Origin: Deltaproteobacteria bacterium
GTDB taxonomy: Bacteria; Myxococcota_A; Polyangia; GCA-2747355; JADLHG01
DNA length: 64,000 nucleotides
Assembly (NCBI GenBank): GCA_020848905.1
Contig: JADLHG010000042.1
Span: 310,001 to 374,000 of the forward strand
Direction: 5' to 3'
Shown here: positions 41,628 to 49,283 of the stretch, one piece after another
Position numbering within the stretch: the stretch's first letter is position 1
Layout: the number at the start of each line of letters is the position of its first letter
Made by a program: the position numbers and the translations under genes
The notes under the pieces: generated by a model
What the model was told of the DNA's origin: nothing
Seen by the model: only the letters and a program-made list of their open reading frames with translations
Databases searched by the model: none

Positions 41628-42317
41628 ATGCAGACCGAGGTCGAGCGCAACAAGCTGATCCAGGATCACCTGGGTTTCGTGAGAGGTCTGGCGGCCAAGG
41701 TCCGCAAGGAGACCTCGCCGGACCTGGATTTCGAGGAGCTGGTGGCGTACGGCACGCGAGGCCTCGTGGAGGCGGCGCAGCGCTTCGACCCGAGCCGCGG
41801 CGTGGCCTTCACGACCTTCGCCTACTACCGCATTCGCGGGGCGATCTACGACGGCCTTCGCGAGACGGGGTGGCTCTCGCGAAGCGAGTACGCGCGCTTC
41901 CAGGCCAGCACGAACGAGCTGCTCGAGAACCGCGTCGAGCGCAAGGAAGGCGTGGCGGCCGAGGGTCAGGACGCGGAGGGGGCTGTGCGGGCGGTGGCCC
42001 AGACCCTCGACGAGGTCGCCGCCATCTTCGTCGTCTCGCTCGACGCGTCGGAGCGCACGCGAGACCTCCCCGACCCCGACGCCGTGGACCCCACCCACGC
42101 GCTCGAGGGCGGGCAGACCAGCCGCGCCGTGCGGAACGCCGTGGCGAGTCTGCCGGCGAAGGAACGCCAGCTCATCGAGCTCTATTACTTCGACGACCTC
42201 ACGCTGGAGGCGGCCGGCCAGAAGCTGGGGCTGAGCAAGTCCTGGGCCTGTCGGCTGCACGCGCGGGCCGTGAAGCTCCTGACCGAGGCGCTGGGCCCCG
42301 CGTTTTCGACCCCATAG
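41628..42317 (+). CDS. FliA/WhiG-type sigma factor (sigma-28 group)
   Basis: 229 residues. Region 2 is clear: 'LGFVRGLAAKVRKETSPDLDFEELVAYG' in part, then 'GLVEAAQRFDPSRGVAFTTFAYYRIRGAIYDGLR'-type sequence, shown here only to locate it (residues about 14-82). The middle (85-160) is long, acidic and degenerate in region 3. Region 4 follows at 165-220 ('LPAKERQLIELYYFDDLTLEAAG', then a helix-turn-helix). Sigma-28 members drive motility or secretion genes; here the gene sits directly before a T3SS rod gene. Start at 41628 has a GAGGGG ribosome site. Confidence 0.85.
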   Translation: MQTEVERNKLIQDHLGFVRGLAAKVRKETSPDLDFEELVAYGTRGLVEAAQRFDPSRGVAFTTFAYYRIRGAIYDGLRETGWLSRSEYARFQASTNELLENRVERKEGVAAEGQDAEGAVRAVAQTLDEVAAIFVVSLDASERTRDLPDPDAVDPTHALEGGQTSRAVRNAVASLPAKERQLIELYYFDDLTLEAAGQKLGLSKSWACRLHARAVKLLTEALGPAFSTP

Positions 42318-42397
42318 AGCCTCGGCCCCGCTCCGGTCGGCGGCGCGCAACCTTTCTCGCGGGCCCCCGATACTCCCTGGCCTTCGAGGGAGCTCCC

Positions 42398-42775
42398 ATG
42401 ATCCAGCGCATCGGCCACCTTCTCCAGCAGCGCACGACCGGCGATCACACCTCCACGCCAACGGTTCGCGGCACCTTCGCCCAGCACCTCCGACCCTCGC
42501 AGCCCTCAGCGCCGGCAGCGCCCGCGGCGGAACCCGGAGCCGCGGCGTCGCCCGTGGCGCGGCTGGTCCACTCCACGGTGGCCGACCTGGAGCAGCAGCG
42601 ACGCGAGGTCGACCAGGCCATCTCGCGCGCCCGGTCGGGGGCCAGCTTCAGCCCCGCCGAGCTCCTCGCGCTGCAAGCCCAGGTGCACGACTACAGCCTC
42701 AAGATGGAGATCTTCAGTCGCGCCGTGGACCGCGCCACCTCCGCCCTCAAAACCACGCTCAACACGCAGCTCTAA
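42398..42775 (+). CDS. sctI: Type III secretion inner-rod protein, SctI family
   Basis: 125 residues. The N-terminal half is Pro/Ala-rich. The C-terminal 60 residues form two helices ending in the typical inner-rod pattern: 'SPAELLALQAQVHDYSLKME', then 'FSRAVDRATSALKTTLNTQ' and a final Leu. This corresponds to the YscI/EscI (SctI) consensus, in which the last helix polymerises inside the basal body. sctI is usually next to sctJ; here sctJ is 10.6 kb away, beyond the biosynthetic operon. Short length and low complexity make the call moderate. Confidence 0.62.
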   Translation: MIQRIGHLLQQRTTGDHTSTPTVRGTFAQHLRPSQPSAPAAPAAEPGAAASPVARLVHSTVADLEQQRREVDQAISRARSGASFSPAELLALQAQVHDYSLKMEIFSRAVDRATSALKTTLNTQL

Positions 42776-42785
42776 CGCCCATCGC
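42776..42785 (+). repeat. Left copy of a 10-bp direct repeat flanking the operon
   Basis: The sequence cgcccatcgc directly follows the sctI stop codon and recurs at 53333-53342, just beyond the promoter side of the biosynthetic operon. It may be a target-site duplication or a chance match in GC-rich DNA. Confidence 0.25.
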
Positions 42786-42810
42786 CGCCGGACGGGGTCT
42801 CCCGCGGCGG
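42785..42810. terminator. Strong GC hairpin between convergent transcription units
   Basis: An outer 6-bp stem (ccgccg/cggcgg), a 2-nt bulge, an inner 4-bp stem (cggg/cccg) and a 4-nt loop fill the gap between the stops of sctI and the last gene of the biosynthetic operon. It can act in both directions. There is no T-tract, which is common in very GC-rich genomes. Confidence 0.5.
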
Positions 42811-42811
42811 G

Positions 42812-43525
42812 TCAGGAGGCCCTTGCACTGACCTCGACGGGGAGCCACGCGAGCTGTCGGAGCGTCTCCCCAGGTAGGCCGACGGTCTGCATCCAGGCCG
42901 GGGGTGACGGCGGGAGGCGCGCCCCCTTGAAGAAGGGATGGGGGTGCAGGGTCACCGCCTGCCCGCGATCTTGGTGGCGGCACATCCGGCCCTCGACAAT
43001 CTCCGGATAGCCCCACACCCCCCCCTCACTCTCGCTGAAGACGTGGGCCGTCAGCGTGGTCGGCACGCAGATGGGCGCTGCGCGGAGACTACGCATGGTG
43101 GCGATCGGTCCCCCGGCGTCCGAAGCCACGACCTGACCGAGCGCCTCGTCGACCTCGACCCGTACCACGCTCGGGTGCGCCGGCATCCGATGGACCTGCG
43201 ACAGGAACTCGCTGGCGCGCGGATGCGTGCAGCCGATCTGCACCACGTGGACCGCGAACTTGGGCGGCGTCCAGGCAAGCACCGGGGCGACGTGTACGCC
43301 GAAGACGAGCTCGCCGTAGGCGGGTAGCGCCCCGAACGTCCCATGGAGGCCGTCTGGTGCGAAGCGAAAGAAGATGAGCGAGGCCAGCGCCACGTTGGGG
43401 CGGACCTCCACCGGGCAGAGGCGCTTGGGCACGAGGGCCAGCGCCGTGTCCACGTCGAGCTCGAAGACCGTAGACATCCCGTAGTCGAGCGTGAGCTCGA
43501 TGGCGTCGGCCGGATCGTGGAGCAC
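42812..43525 (-). CDS. Unknown operon protein, possibly acetoacetate-decarboxylase-like fold
   Basis: 237 residues and the last gene of the operon. A beta-rich sequence: 'FELDVDTALALVPKRLCPVE', 'YGELVFGVHVAPV' and 'PKFAVHVVQIG' follow the strand order I associate with the acetoacetate decarboxylase superfamily, but the catalytic Lys of the true decarboxylase cannot be located. A role in processing or cyclising the product is possible but is a guess. The start is a GTG with a strong GAGGAGG ribosome site, 10 bp after the synthase stop; an in-frame ATG lies 16 codons downstream. Confidence 0.6.
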   Translation of the reverse strand: MLHDPADAIELTLDYGMSTVFELDVDTALALVPKRLCPVEVRPNVALASLIFFRFAPDGLHGTFGALPAYGELVFGVHVAPVLAWTPPKFAVHVVQIGCTHPRASEFLSQVHRMPAHPSVVRVEVDEALGQVVASDAGGPIATMRSLRAAPICVPTTLTAHVFSESEGGVWGYPEIVEGRMCRHQDRGQAVTLHPHPFFKGARLPPSPPAWMQTVGLPGETLRQLAWLPVEVSARAS

Positions 43526-43535
43526 GCGGTCCTCC

Positions 43536-44825
43536 TCAGGCGGTGGTCGCGGGGCGCGCGAAACCGAAATGGTGCGCGGCGCGAATGATCACCTCCGCCG
43601 CACGAGAGAGCTGCTCTGCCGTGTGATCTGCCGTGACGAAGAGGCGGAGGCGCGCCTCCGAGACCGGCACGGCGGGGAACTCCATCACGCTGCCGTCGAT
43701 CCCCTCGCGCTGCAGCCAGTCGCAGAGCTTGAGGGTGAGGCGTTCCTCGCCGTAGATCACGGGGACGATCCAGCTCTCCGTTCTGCCGACGAGGACCTGC
43801 GGCGAAAGGAGTCGCCGCAGCAGCGCCGCATTCTCGACCACCCGGCGCCGCCGCTCCGCCCCCTCGGGCCCGGCGCCGATGCGCAGCGCCGCGGTCACTC
43901 CCGCGGTCACGGCAGGATCGATGGCGCAGGAAAACATCCGGCACCTCGCGTACCAGTTGATGTACCGAGCGACCTCGCGCTTCGCGATCACCGCGCCCCC
44001 GACCCCCCCGAGCGCCTTGCTGAAGGTGACCACCAGATAGTCGACCTGGTCCAGCACCCCGTGCTCCTCACAGACGCCGCGGCCGCCGGGCCCAGCAACG
44101 AGGAACGAGTGCGCCTCGTCGACGAGCACCTGCGCGCCGAAGCGTTTCGCCACGGGGACGATCGCGCCCAGGTTCCCGAGGTCGCCGTCCGCGGAGAAGA
44201 CGCCCTCCGTGCAGACGAGCACGCGGCCCGAGTCCGGCCCGAGGCCCTCTAGCACGGCCTCCAGGTCGGCGGCGTCGTTATGGTTGAAGTAGTGCACGGA
44301 GGCCCGAGAGAGCTGCGCGCCCTCGAGGATCGACATGTGCGCCGAGCGGTCCACCACCACGTGGTGTCGGCGCTTGACCACCGCGGCCAGGGTGCCTGTG
44401 TTCACGCCGTACCCCGAGGAGAAGAGGCTCACCCCGCGGCCTGGAAGGCCGAGGAAGTCCAGCAACGACGCCTCGAGGTCCTTATGGACCTGAAGGGTTC
44501 CGGCGATGACGGGAGAGCTCGCCGCGCCGAGACCGTAACGCGCGAGCGCGGCCTGTGCGGCCTCGATGACCACCGGGTGGTAGCCGAGGCCTAGGTAGTT
44601 GTACGAGGCGAGGTTGACCAGCCGGAGCGCGAGCCCACTCGTCCTCACGACCTCCACTTCCGGACGCTGCGCGCCCTGACGCAGCGCTTCGAAGGCGTAG
44701 CGCCCGTCGGCCTCGACGGCATCCATCCACTCACTGAAGCGCGTGGCCTCGGACTGTTCCCCCTCGATGCTCGAGAGGAACATGTCGTAGGTGTACTCGT
44801 AGATATCCGTCTCACCGGGGGGCAT
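43536..44825 (-). CDS. Alpha-oxoamine synthase (PLP-dependent; SPT/KBL/BioF family)
   Basis: 429 residues. Condenses an acyl thioester with an amino acid with loss of CO2 to give an alpha-amino ketone. PLP sites are visible: 'VLVDEAHSFLVAG' (Asp236, His239) and 'VTFSKALGGVGG' (Lys270, the Schiff-base Lys), plus 'YNYLGLGYHP' and 'GAASSPVIAGT'. An extra 40 residues at the N-terminus precede the usual core. It overlaps the ACP gene by 14 bp, which suggests that its acyl donor is ACP-bound and that it releases the chain. The amino acid used cannot be told. An in-frame GTG 6 bp upstream is an alternative start. Confidence 0.9.
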   Translation of the reverse strand: MPPGETDIYEYTYDMFLSSIEGEQSEATRFSEWMDAVEADGRYAFEALRQGAQRPEVEVVRTSGLALRLVNLASYNYLGLGYHPVVIEAAQAALARYGLGAASSPVIAGTLQVHKDLEASLLDFLGLPGRGVSLFSSGYGVNTGTLAAVVKRRHHVVVDRSAHMSILEGAQLSRASVHYFNHNDAADLEAVLEGLGPDSGRVLVCTEGVFSADGDLGNLGAIVPVAKRFGAQVLVDEAHSFLVAGPGGRGVCEEHGVLDQVDYLVVTFSKALGGVGGAVIAKREVARYINWYARCRMFSCAIDPAVTAGVTAALRIGAGPEGAERRRRVVENAALLRRLLSPQVLVGRTESWIVPVIYGEERLTLKLCDWLQREGIDGSVMEFPAVPVSEARLRLFVTADHTAEQLSRAAEVIIRAAHHFGFARPATTA

Positions 44826-45075
44826 TGGCACCGCCAGCGCCCGTCTTGTGCAAGAGAGCCACGAGCTGCCCGATGTTCTTCAGCCCTTGGAGCTCAGCGC
44901 GCGGCACCCGGACGCGAAGCTCGCGCATCGAGCAACTCACGACCTCCACGATGTCGAGGCTCGAGGCGCCGAGGTCGCGCATCGATGCGTCGTGGACGAC
45001 CGACTCCTTGGGGATGGTCGGTACGATCGTCGTGAGATGCTTGCACACAACCTCGAAGACCTCCTGCTCGCTCAT
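44812..45075 (-). CDS. Discrete acyl carrier protein (beta-branching type motif)
   Basis: 87 residues, one ACP domain. The phosphopantetheine site is 'DLGASSLDIVEVV', Ser39. Most ACPs have Asp before that Ser (DSL); here it is Ser. The 'GA(N/S)S.D' form is close to the donor ACPs of HMG-CoA-synthase cassettes (for example AcpK in bacillaene). It is the only carrier protein in the operon, so it must carry both the growing chain and the branching donor unless another ACP from the genome takes part. Overlaps the alpha-oxoamine synthase gene and follows the SDR by 3 bp. Confidence 0.93.
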   Translation of the reverse strand: MSEQEVFEVVCKHLTTIVPTIPKESVVHDASMRDLGASSLDIVEVVSCSMRELRVRVPRAELQGLKNIGQLVALLHKTGAGGANAPR

Positions 45076-45078
45076 CGG

Positions 45079-45915
45079 TCAGCTCTCCTGCTTTTTGGGT
45101 TCACTGGGCACCGCGCCGTCTCGGGGTTGCTCGCGCTCGGCCACACCGTTCAGGTTGTCGAAGAAGGTAAATCCCTTGTCCGCCGTGATGACCTGTCCGC
45201 CCATGGCGTCGAGCAGCCCGCTCCCGAGCGCGAGCACGACGTTCGCGAGCTCTTCGGGCGTGGTGTAGCAGTCCGCGAACCCCATGCGCTCGATGAAGTC
45301 GTTGAATTCGACGCCGAAGGTCGCGTCGAACGACTGGGTGCGGACCATGCGGCTGCGGACCACGTTGACCCGGGTGCCGTGCTCCCGCAGCCGGTACTGC
45401 AGGTACCGACACATGGTCTCGAGCACGGCCTTGGAGCAGGCCACAAAATCGTAGTTGCTGAAGTAGTGGTCCGGCCCGTCACTCGAGAGGCCGATCACGT
45501 AGGCCGGCCAGCGCCCCCAGCGACGGTGGATCTCCTCTGTATAGGCCCACATCGGCCACGCGGTGTACTCGAGGCTGCGGAAGAGGTCCCGCTTCTTCCA
45601 GTCCGCGAGGGACTCCACGCGCTTCGCGAAGGCGACGTTGGCGACGAGCACATCGACGCGGTCGTGGCGTGTGGCGATCTGCTGCATGAGGGCCACGGTG
45701 TCCTCGTCGTTCGAGGCGTCGGCCTGGCAGATGAGCGGCTCGCGCGCACCGGTGGCGGCAAACTCACCTCGCACCTGGTCCTCGTCAGCCGAGCCCCACC
45801 TGTGCGTCAAGACGACGTGGGCGCCGCAGCGCCCGTAGGCCAGCCCGGTCGCGAGCCCAATGCCAAGCGTCCCTCCGGTCACGAGGACAACGCGGGACGA
45901 GAGATCGAGGGTCAT
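45079..45915 (-). CDS. FabL-type short-chain reductase (enoyl-ACP-reductase-like)
   Basis: 278 residues. Rossmann motif 'VTGGTLGIGLATGLAYGRCG'. The catalytic pair is spaced Tyr-x6-Lys ('YDFVACSK'), as in enoyl-ACP reductases FabI/FabL, not the Tyr-x3-Lys of FabG ketoreductases. The 'HRWGSADE' and 'SSDGPD..' stretches recur in the second SDR of this operon, so the two are paralogues. It probably reduces an enoyl thioester. An extra C-terminal tail of about 20 polar residues is present. Overlaps the ECH2 stop by ATGA. Confidence 0.87.
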   Translation of the reverse strand: MTLDLSSRVVLVTGGTLGIGLATGLAYGRCGAHVVLTHRWGSADEDQVRGEFAATGAREPLICQADASNDEDTVALMQQIATRHDRVDVLVANVAFAKRVESLADWKKRDLFRSLEYTAWPMWAYTEEIHRRWGRWPAYVIGLSSDGPDHYFSNYDFVACSKAVLETMCRYLQYRLREHGTRVNVVRSRMVRTQSFDATFGVEFNDFIERMGFADCYTTPEELANVVLALGSGLLDAMGGQVITADKGFTFFDNLNGVAEREQPRDGAVPSEPKKQES

Positions 45916-46646
45916 CCCATCCTCCCTGCCAGCGGGGGTAGCGTGATGCCGTGCATGAACGACTCGAGGGTCAGCGCCTCTTGCAGCGCGCGGCGTCGGG
46001 GAAGCGTGAGCGTACGCTTGAGCAACACGATGGCCTCGCGGGGCTGGGCCGCGATGCGCAACGCCAAGTCGAGCGCCTTCGCCGGGACCTCGGTCCTCGG
46101 CACGACGGCATTGACGCCTCCGCGGAGCTCGCTCCCCCGACGGAACTCTCCGGTGTAGAGCAGTTCGTGGGCGATGGCTGGGCCGAGCACGTGCTCCGCA
46201 AGACGCGTCGTGCCCATACCCGGCGTGAAGCCGAGCGACATGAAGTTGAGCCCGTAGCGGCTCTCCTCCGCAAGGACCAGGAGATCGCACGCCAGCGCCA
46301 GGGCGAAGCCCCCTCCGATGGCGGCGCCCTCGCACGCCGCGATCACGGGGACCGGCAGGTCGAGGAGCACGCGCGTCAGTCCGAGCTCGGTCGGCGCGAT
46401 CTCACCGCGGACGAGCGCGCCAAGGAGCGCTGGAGATGCTCCCGAGCAAAAGACCTCGGGCAGACCGGAGAGGACGATGACCTTCCCGAGGGAGGCCGCC
46501 TCGAGGGCCGCGAGAAGGGCGGAGACGAAAGGAGGCGAGAGCGCGTTCGGCCCGTCCGGATCGATCATCTCGACCCAGGCAATGCCCTCCGGCTCGCTGC
46601 GGAGGCGAACTCGACCAGGGTCCTGGGCAGCAGACGCGAGGCTCAT
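45912..46646 (-). CDS. ECH2: enoyl-CoA hydratase-fold decarboxylase (PksI type)
   Basis: 244 residues. Crotonase fold with the oxyanion motif 'GAAIGGGFALALACDLLVLAE', shown in part, and 'NFMSLGFTPGMGTTRLAEH', which matches PksI-like proteins closely. Such ECH2 proteins decarboxylate the 3-methylglutaconyl-ACP intermediate in beta-branching. A C-terminal 'FMHG' places a His where characterised members have one. The active-site Lys reported for some ECH2 proteins is not obvious to me and should be checked. ATGA overlaps with both neighbours. Confidence 0.88.
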   Translation of the reverse strand: MSLASAAQDPGRVRLRSEPEGIAWVEMIDPDGPNALSPPFVSALLAALEAASLGKVIVLSGLPEVFCSGASPALLGALVRGEIAPTELGLTRVLLDLPVPVIAACEGAAIGGGFALALACDLLVLAEESRYGLNFMSLGFTPGMGTTRLAEHVLGPAIAHELLYTGEFRRGSELRGGVNAVVPRTEVPAKALDLALRIAAQPREAIVLLKRTLTLPRRRALQEALTLESFMHGITLPPLAGRMG

Positions 46647-47302
46647 GTCAGCACCCACGGGGTCTCGCCCGCCTCGAAGCGCGCGCGTCGCTCCTCTGCC
46701 GCGGGTGAGGCGCGTAGCGCCGCCGTGAGCCGACAGCCCGCGAGGATCTCGGCCTCCATCGTCGCCGGGAGGCTCTTCAGGTGGCTTCGAGCCGACGCGT
46801 CGGTGCGCGAGAGCGTCCGTCGGAGCGCGGTCGGGTCGCAGGAGCTGGCGACCACGTCCACCAGGCCGAGGCGGGCGGCCTCGCTCGCGCCGATCGACTC
46901 GCCGGTCAGCGCCAGCCGGCGGAGCGGTTGCGGGAGCACGCGTTCTCGCAGGAAAGGCCAAACGATGGCGGGCGTGAGGCCAAAGACCAGCTCAGGCAGA
47001 CCGAACCGGGCGTCGGGATGGGCGAGAACGAGGTCGCAGGCGGCGGCCAGACCGACCCCTCCTCCGAGGGTCTCGCCCTCGACGAAGGCCACCGTCGGCG
47101 ACGGGCGTCCCCGCAAGTCGAGGAGCATCCGGGCGAGTGGCTCGAGGTCCGCGGCGGCGCTCGGGCCCGGGTCTAGGCCTCGGCAGAAGACGGACCCCTC
47201 TCCCCGAAGCAGCAGGGCCTCGTCCGAGGCGATCGCCTCGCGCAGCGTCACGGTCGACCCGACGCTCAGCGTTGCGGGAACCTGGACCTCGACGAGCCGC
47301 AT
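46643..47302 (-). CDS. ECH1: enoyl-CoA hydratase-fold dehydratase (PksH type)
   Basis: 219 residues, short for a crotonase. 'EGETLGGGVGLAAACDLVLA' is the first oxyanion segment, and 'FGLPELVFGLTPAIVWPFL' plus 'ESIGASEAARLGLVD' mirror PksH, the ECH1 that dehydrates HMG-ACP in beta-branching. The 'GETPW' C-terminus also recalls PksH ('GQFPW'). Lies between HCS (2 bp gap) and ECH2 (ATGA), in the HCS-ECH1-ECH2 order of known cassettes. Confidence 0.88.
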   Translation of the reverse strand: MRLVEVQVPATLSVGSTVTLREAIASDEALLLRGEGSVFCRGLDPGPSAAADLEPLARMLLDLRGRPSPTVAFVEGETLGGGVGLAAACDLVLAHPDARFGLPELVFGLTPAIVWPFLRERVLPQPLRRLALTGESIGASEAARLGLVDVVASSCDPTALRRTLSRTDASARSHLKSLPATMEAEILAGCRLTAALRASPAAEERRARFEAGETPWVLT

Positions 47303-47304
47303 CC

Positions 47305-48552
47305 TCAGCTCCACTCGTACTGGCGGACCCAGTCCGTCGCGCCCGCGAACACGAGCTGCTTGCGTCCCCGCACCCGCTCCTCGTACAGCCCGCCGAGGAT
47401 GTCGGTGCGCACGCGGTAGTCGGCGCAATCGATCCAGGCCGTGCGCTCGTGCTCCGCCGCGTCGTATTCGGCGACGGAGAGAGGTTGGCGGGACGCGAGG
47501 AGGTCTTCGAGGCCCGCCGCCCGCGCTTCGTCGACCACGCCCTCCCCGAGCACGCCGCTGTAGAACTCGGCGCAGGAGCCCGAGCCGTAGGAGTAGATCC
47601 CGACCCGGTCGCCGGGACGCGCGCGCCCCGACGCGGCGAGGCCGAGGAGCGAGATGAACACGCTTCCGGCGTAGGTCGAGCCGATCCGCCGACCGAACTG
47701 GAGCGTCGGCTCGACGCGCGTGGCGAAGTCCGCGGAGGCCGCGGCCGGATCGGGCTCGCCCACGGCCCGGAGCAGCGCGCGATGGGCGCGCAGGGTGATC
47801 CCCCCGAAGGGGGCGTGGTAGACGAGGTGGGGCATCCACCGGTCGAGCGCCGCACGGCTATCGAGAGTCACACCACGCCGCCGTTCGACGGCGGCACGAT
47901 ACCGTTCGAAGGCCTGGTCGAGGCCTTCCAGGTAAGAGAGTAGACTCGTCTCGCTGTGACCGGTCTCTACGCGGGAGGTGGGTCGGAAGATGTCCGAAAG
48001 CTCCTGGCTATGCACGCCGGAGAGCCCGGGCTCGAGCGCCAGGAAGCGGGGGCGGCGCGACACGAGCATCGCCGTGGCGCCTCCTCCCATGATGAACTCA
48101 GGCACTTCCCCGTGGTGATTGCGGCTTTGATCGGTGGTGACGACCAGGGCCGCGGCGTCCTCCTCGGGCCACTGCGAGAGCCAGCCCGCCGCTAGCTCGA
48201 GGGCGCTCGTCCCGGCGTAGCAGGCCACCTTCAGCTCCGCCAGGCGAACCTCGTCCGGCAGCCGGAGGTACCGGTGCAGCCAGGTGGCGATCGCCTTCTC
48301 GTAGTCGAGCCCGCTCTCGCTGGCGACGAGGAGGAGCCGCACGCGGGCGCGGTCGTCGGGCCCGAGGACGCGCAGCCCGGCCTCGACCCCCATGGTCACG
48401 ACATCCTCCCAGGGGGGAGAGACGGTGCGAGCGGTGAGCATCATCTGCCCGCACAGCTCCTCCACGCGGCCACCGCGGGCCTCGACGAGCGCGCGGATGT
48501 CGAGCGAGAGCCGACCGGGGTAGCAGCGGAGCTTTTCGATGCCGATGCTCAT
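47305..48552 (-). CDS. HMG-CoA synthase-family beta-branching enzyme (PksG type)
   Basis: 415 residues. Adds an acetyl-type carbanion from a donor ACP to the beta-keto group of an acyl-ACP. Catalytic residues are in place: Glu79 ('ASESGLDYEK'), Cys111 ('ELKVACYAGTSAL') and His246 ('VYHAPFGG'). The length and 'GIEKLRCYPG' N-terminus match PksG/HCS proteins of polyketide clusters and bacterial MvaS; the operon with ECH1, ECH2 and an ACP makes the polyketide role far more likely than mevalonate. ATGA overlap with the ketoreductase before it. Confidence 0.93.
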   Translation of the reverse strand: MSIGIEKLRCYPGRLSLDIRALVEARGGRVEELCGQMMLTARTVSPPWEDVVTMGVEAGLRVLGPDDRARVRLLLVASESGLDYEKAIATWLHRYLRLPDEVRLAELKVACYAGTSALELAAGWLSQWPEEDAAALVVTTDQSRNHHGEVPEFIMGGGATAMLVSRRPRFLALEPGLSGVHSQELSDIFRPTSRVETGHSETSLLSYLEGLDQAFERYRAAVERRRGVTLDSRAALDRWMPHLVYHAPFGGITLRAHRALLRAVGEPDPAAASADFATRVEPTLQFGRRIGSTYAGSVFISLLGLAASGRARPGDRVGIYSYGSGSCAEFYSGVLGEGVVDEARAAGLEDLLASRQPLSVAEYDAAEHERTAWIDCADYRVRTDILGGLYEERVRGRKQLVFAGATDWVRQYEWS

Positions 48553-49283
48553 GGGACCCAGTCCAATCCGCCGGAGACAGGCAGCGTGGCTCCATTGACG
48601 TAGCCGGCCTCGGGACTACAGAGGAACAGGATCGTGGCGGTGAGCTCTCGCAGGCTCCCCATGCGCCGGAGGGGACAGTATTGAAGCGCGTACGCGGCTA
48701 GCTGCTTGGACAGCTCCTCACGCGTCATGTCGGTGTCGAAGGTCCCGGGGACGACGACGTTGGTCGTGACGCCCTTCGGACCGTACTCCTTGGCGAGAGC
48801 TCCTCCCAGGCCGTGCAAACCGGCCTTGCTCGCCGCATAGGCGGCCTGGCCGCTCGCGCCCTGCCACGTGACGGACGAGACGAGGACGATCCTGCCGAAG
48901 CGCTGCGCCACCAGCGCGGGAAGGAAGGCCCGGCAGACGAAGTAGCTCCCGGTGAGGTTGGTGTCGATGACCGCCTTCCAGTCCTCGTCGGTGAGTCCGT
49001 AGGCGAGCCCATTCAGACTCACGCCGGCGTTGCAGACCACGGCGCGAACCTCCCCGAAATCCGCGAGGACCTGATCGACCACCGTATCCACGCACGCCGA
49101 GTCGCGCACGTCGAGTGCGTACGCGGCCACTTTGCGCCCCCCCTGTCGGGCCTCGTCGGCGACGCGCTCCGCCTCCTCGCGGTGCTTGAGGTAGGTGAAC
49201 GCCACGTCCCAACCGGCACGGGCCGCGTCCCTCACGAGCGCCGCGCCGATGCCGCGCGACCCTCCGGTCACGAACAGGGTCAT
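48549..49283 (-). CDS. FabG-type 3-oxoacyl-ACP reductase
   Basis: 244 residues. Classical short-chain dehydrogenase: 'VTGGSRGIG' (residues 5-13), 'NAGVS', Ser137 and the Tyr149-x3-Lys153 pair ('YAASK'). This is the ketoreductase pattern, in contrast to the two Tyr-x6-Lys SDRs of the operon. Ends with 'NGATLPVSGGLDW', the NADP-side helix of FabG. Likely reduces beta-keto groups on the ACP. ATGA overlaps with the dehydratase before and HCS after. Confidence 0.93.
   Translation of the reverse strand: MTLFVTGGSRGIGAALVRDAARAGWDVAFTYLKHREEAERVADEARQGGRKVAAYALDVRDSACVDTVVDQVLADFGEVRAVVCNAGVSLNGLAYGLTDEDWKAVIDTNLTGSYFVCRAFLPALVAQRFGRIVLVSSVTWQGASGQAAYAASKAGLHGLGGALAKEYGPKGVTTNVVVPGTFDTDMTREELSKQLAAYALQYCPLRRMGSLRELTATILFLCSPEAGYVNGATLPVSGGLDWVP

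Noticed and set aside
42812-43525. Firm call as acetoacetate decarboxylase
   Set aside because: General strand pattern is similar, but the catalytic Lys is not visible, so it is left as unknown.
47305-48552. HCS as the mevalonate-pathway enzyme
   Set aside because: Operon with ECH1, ECH2, ACP and KS points to beta-branching; no other mevalonate gene is nearby.
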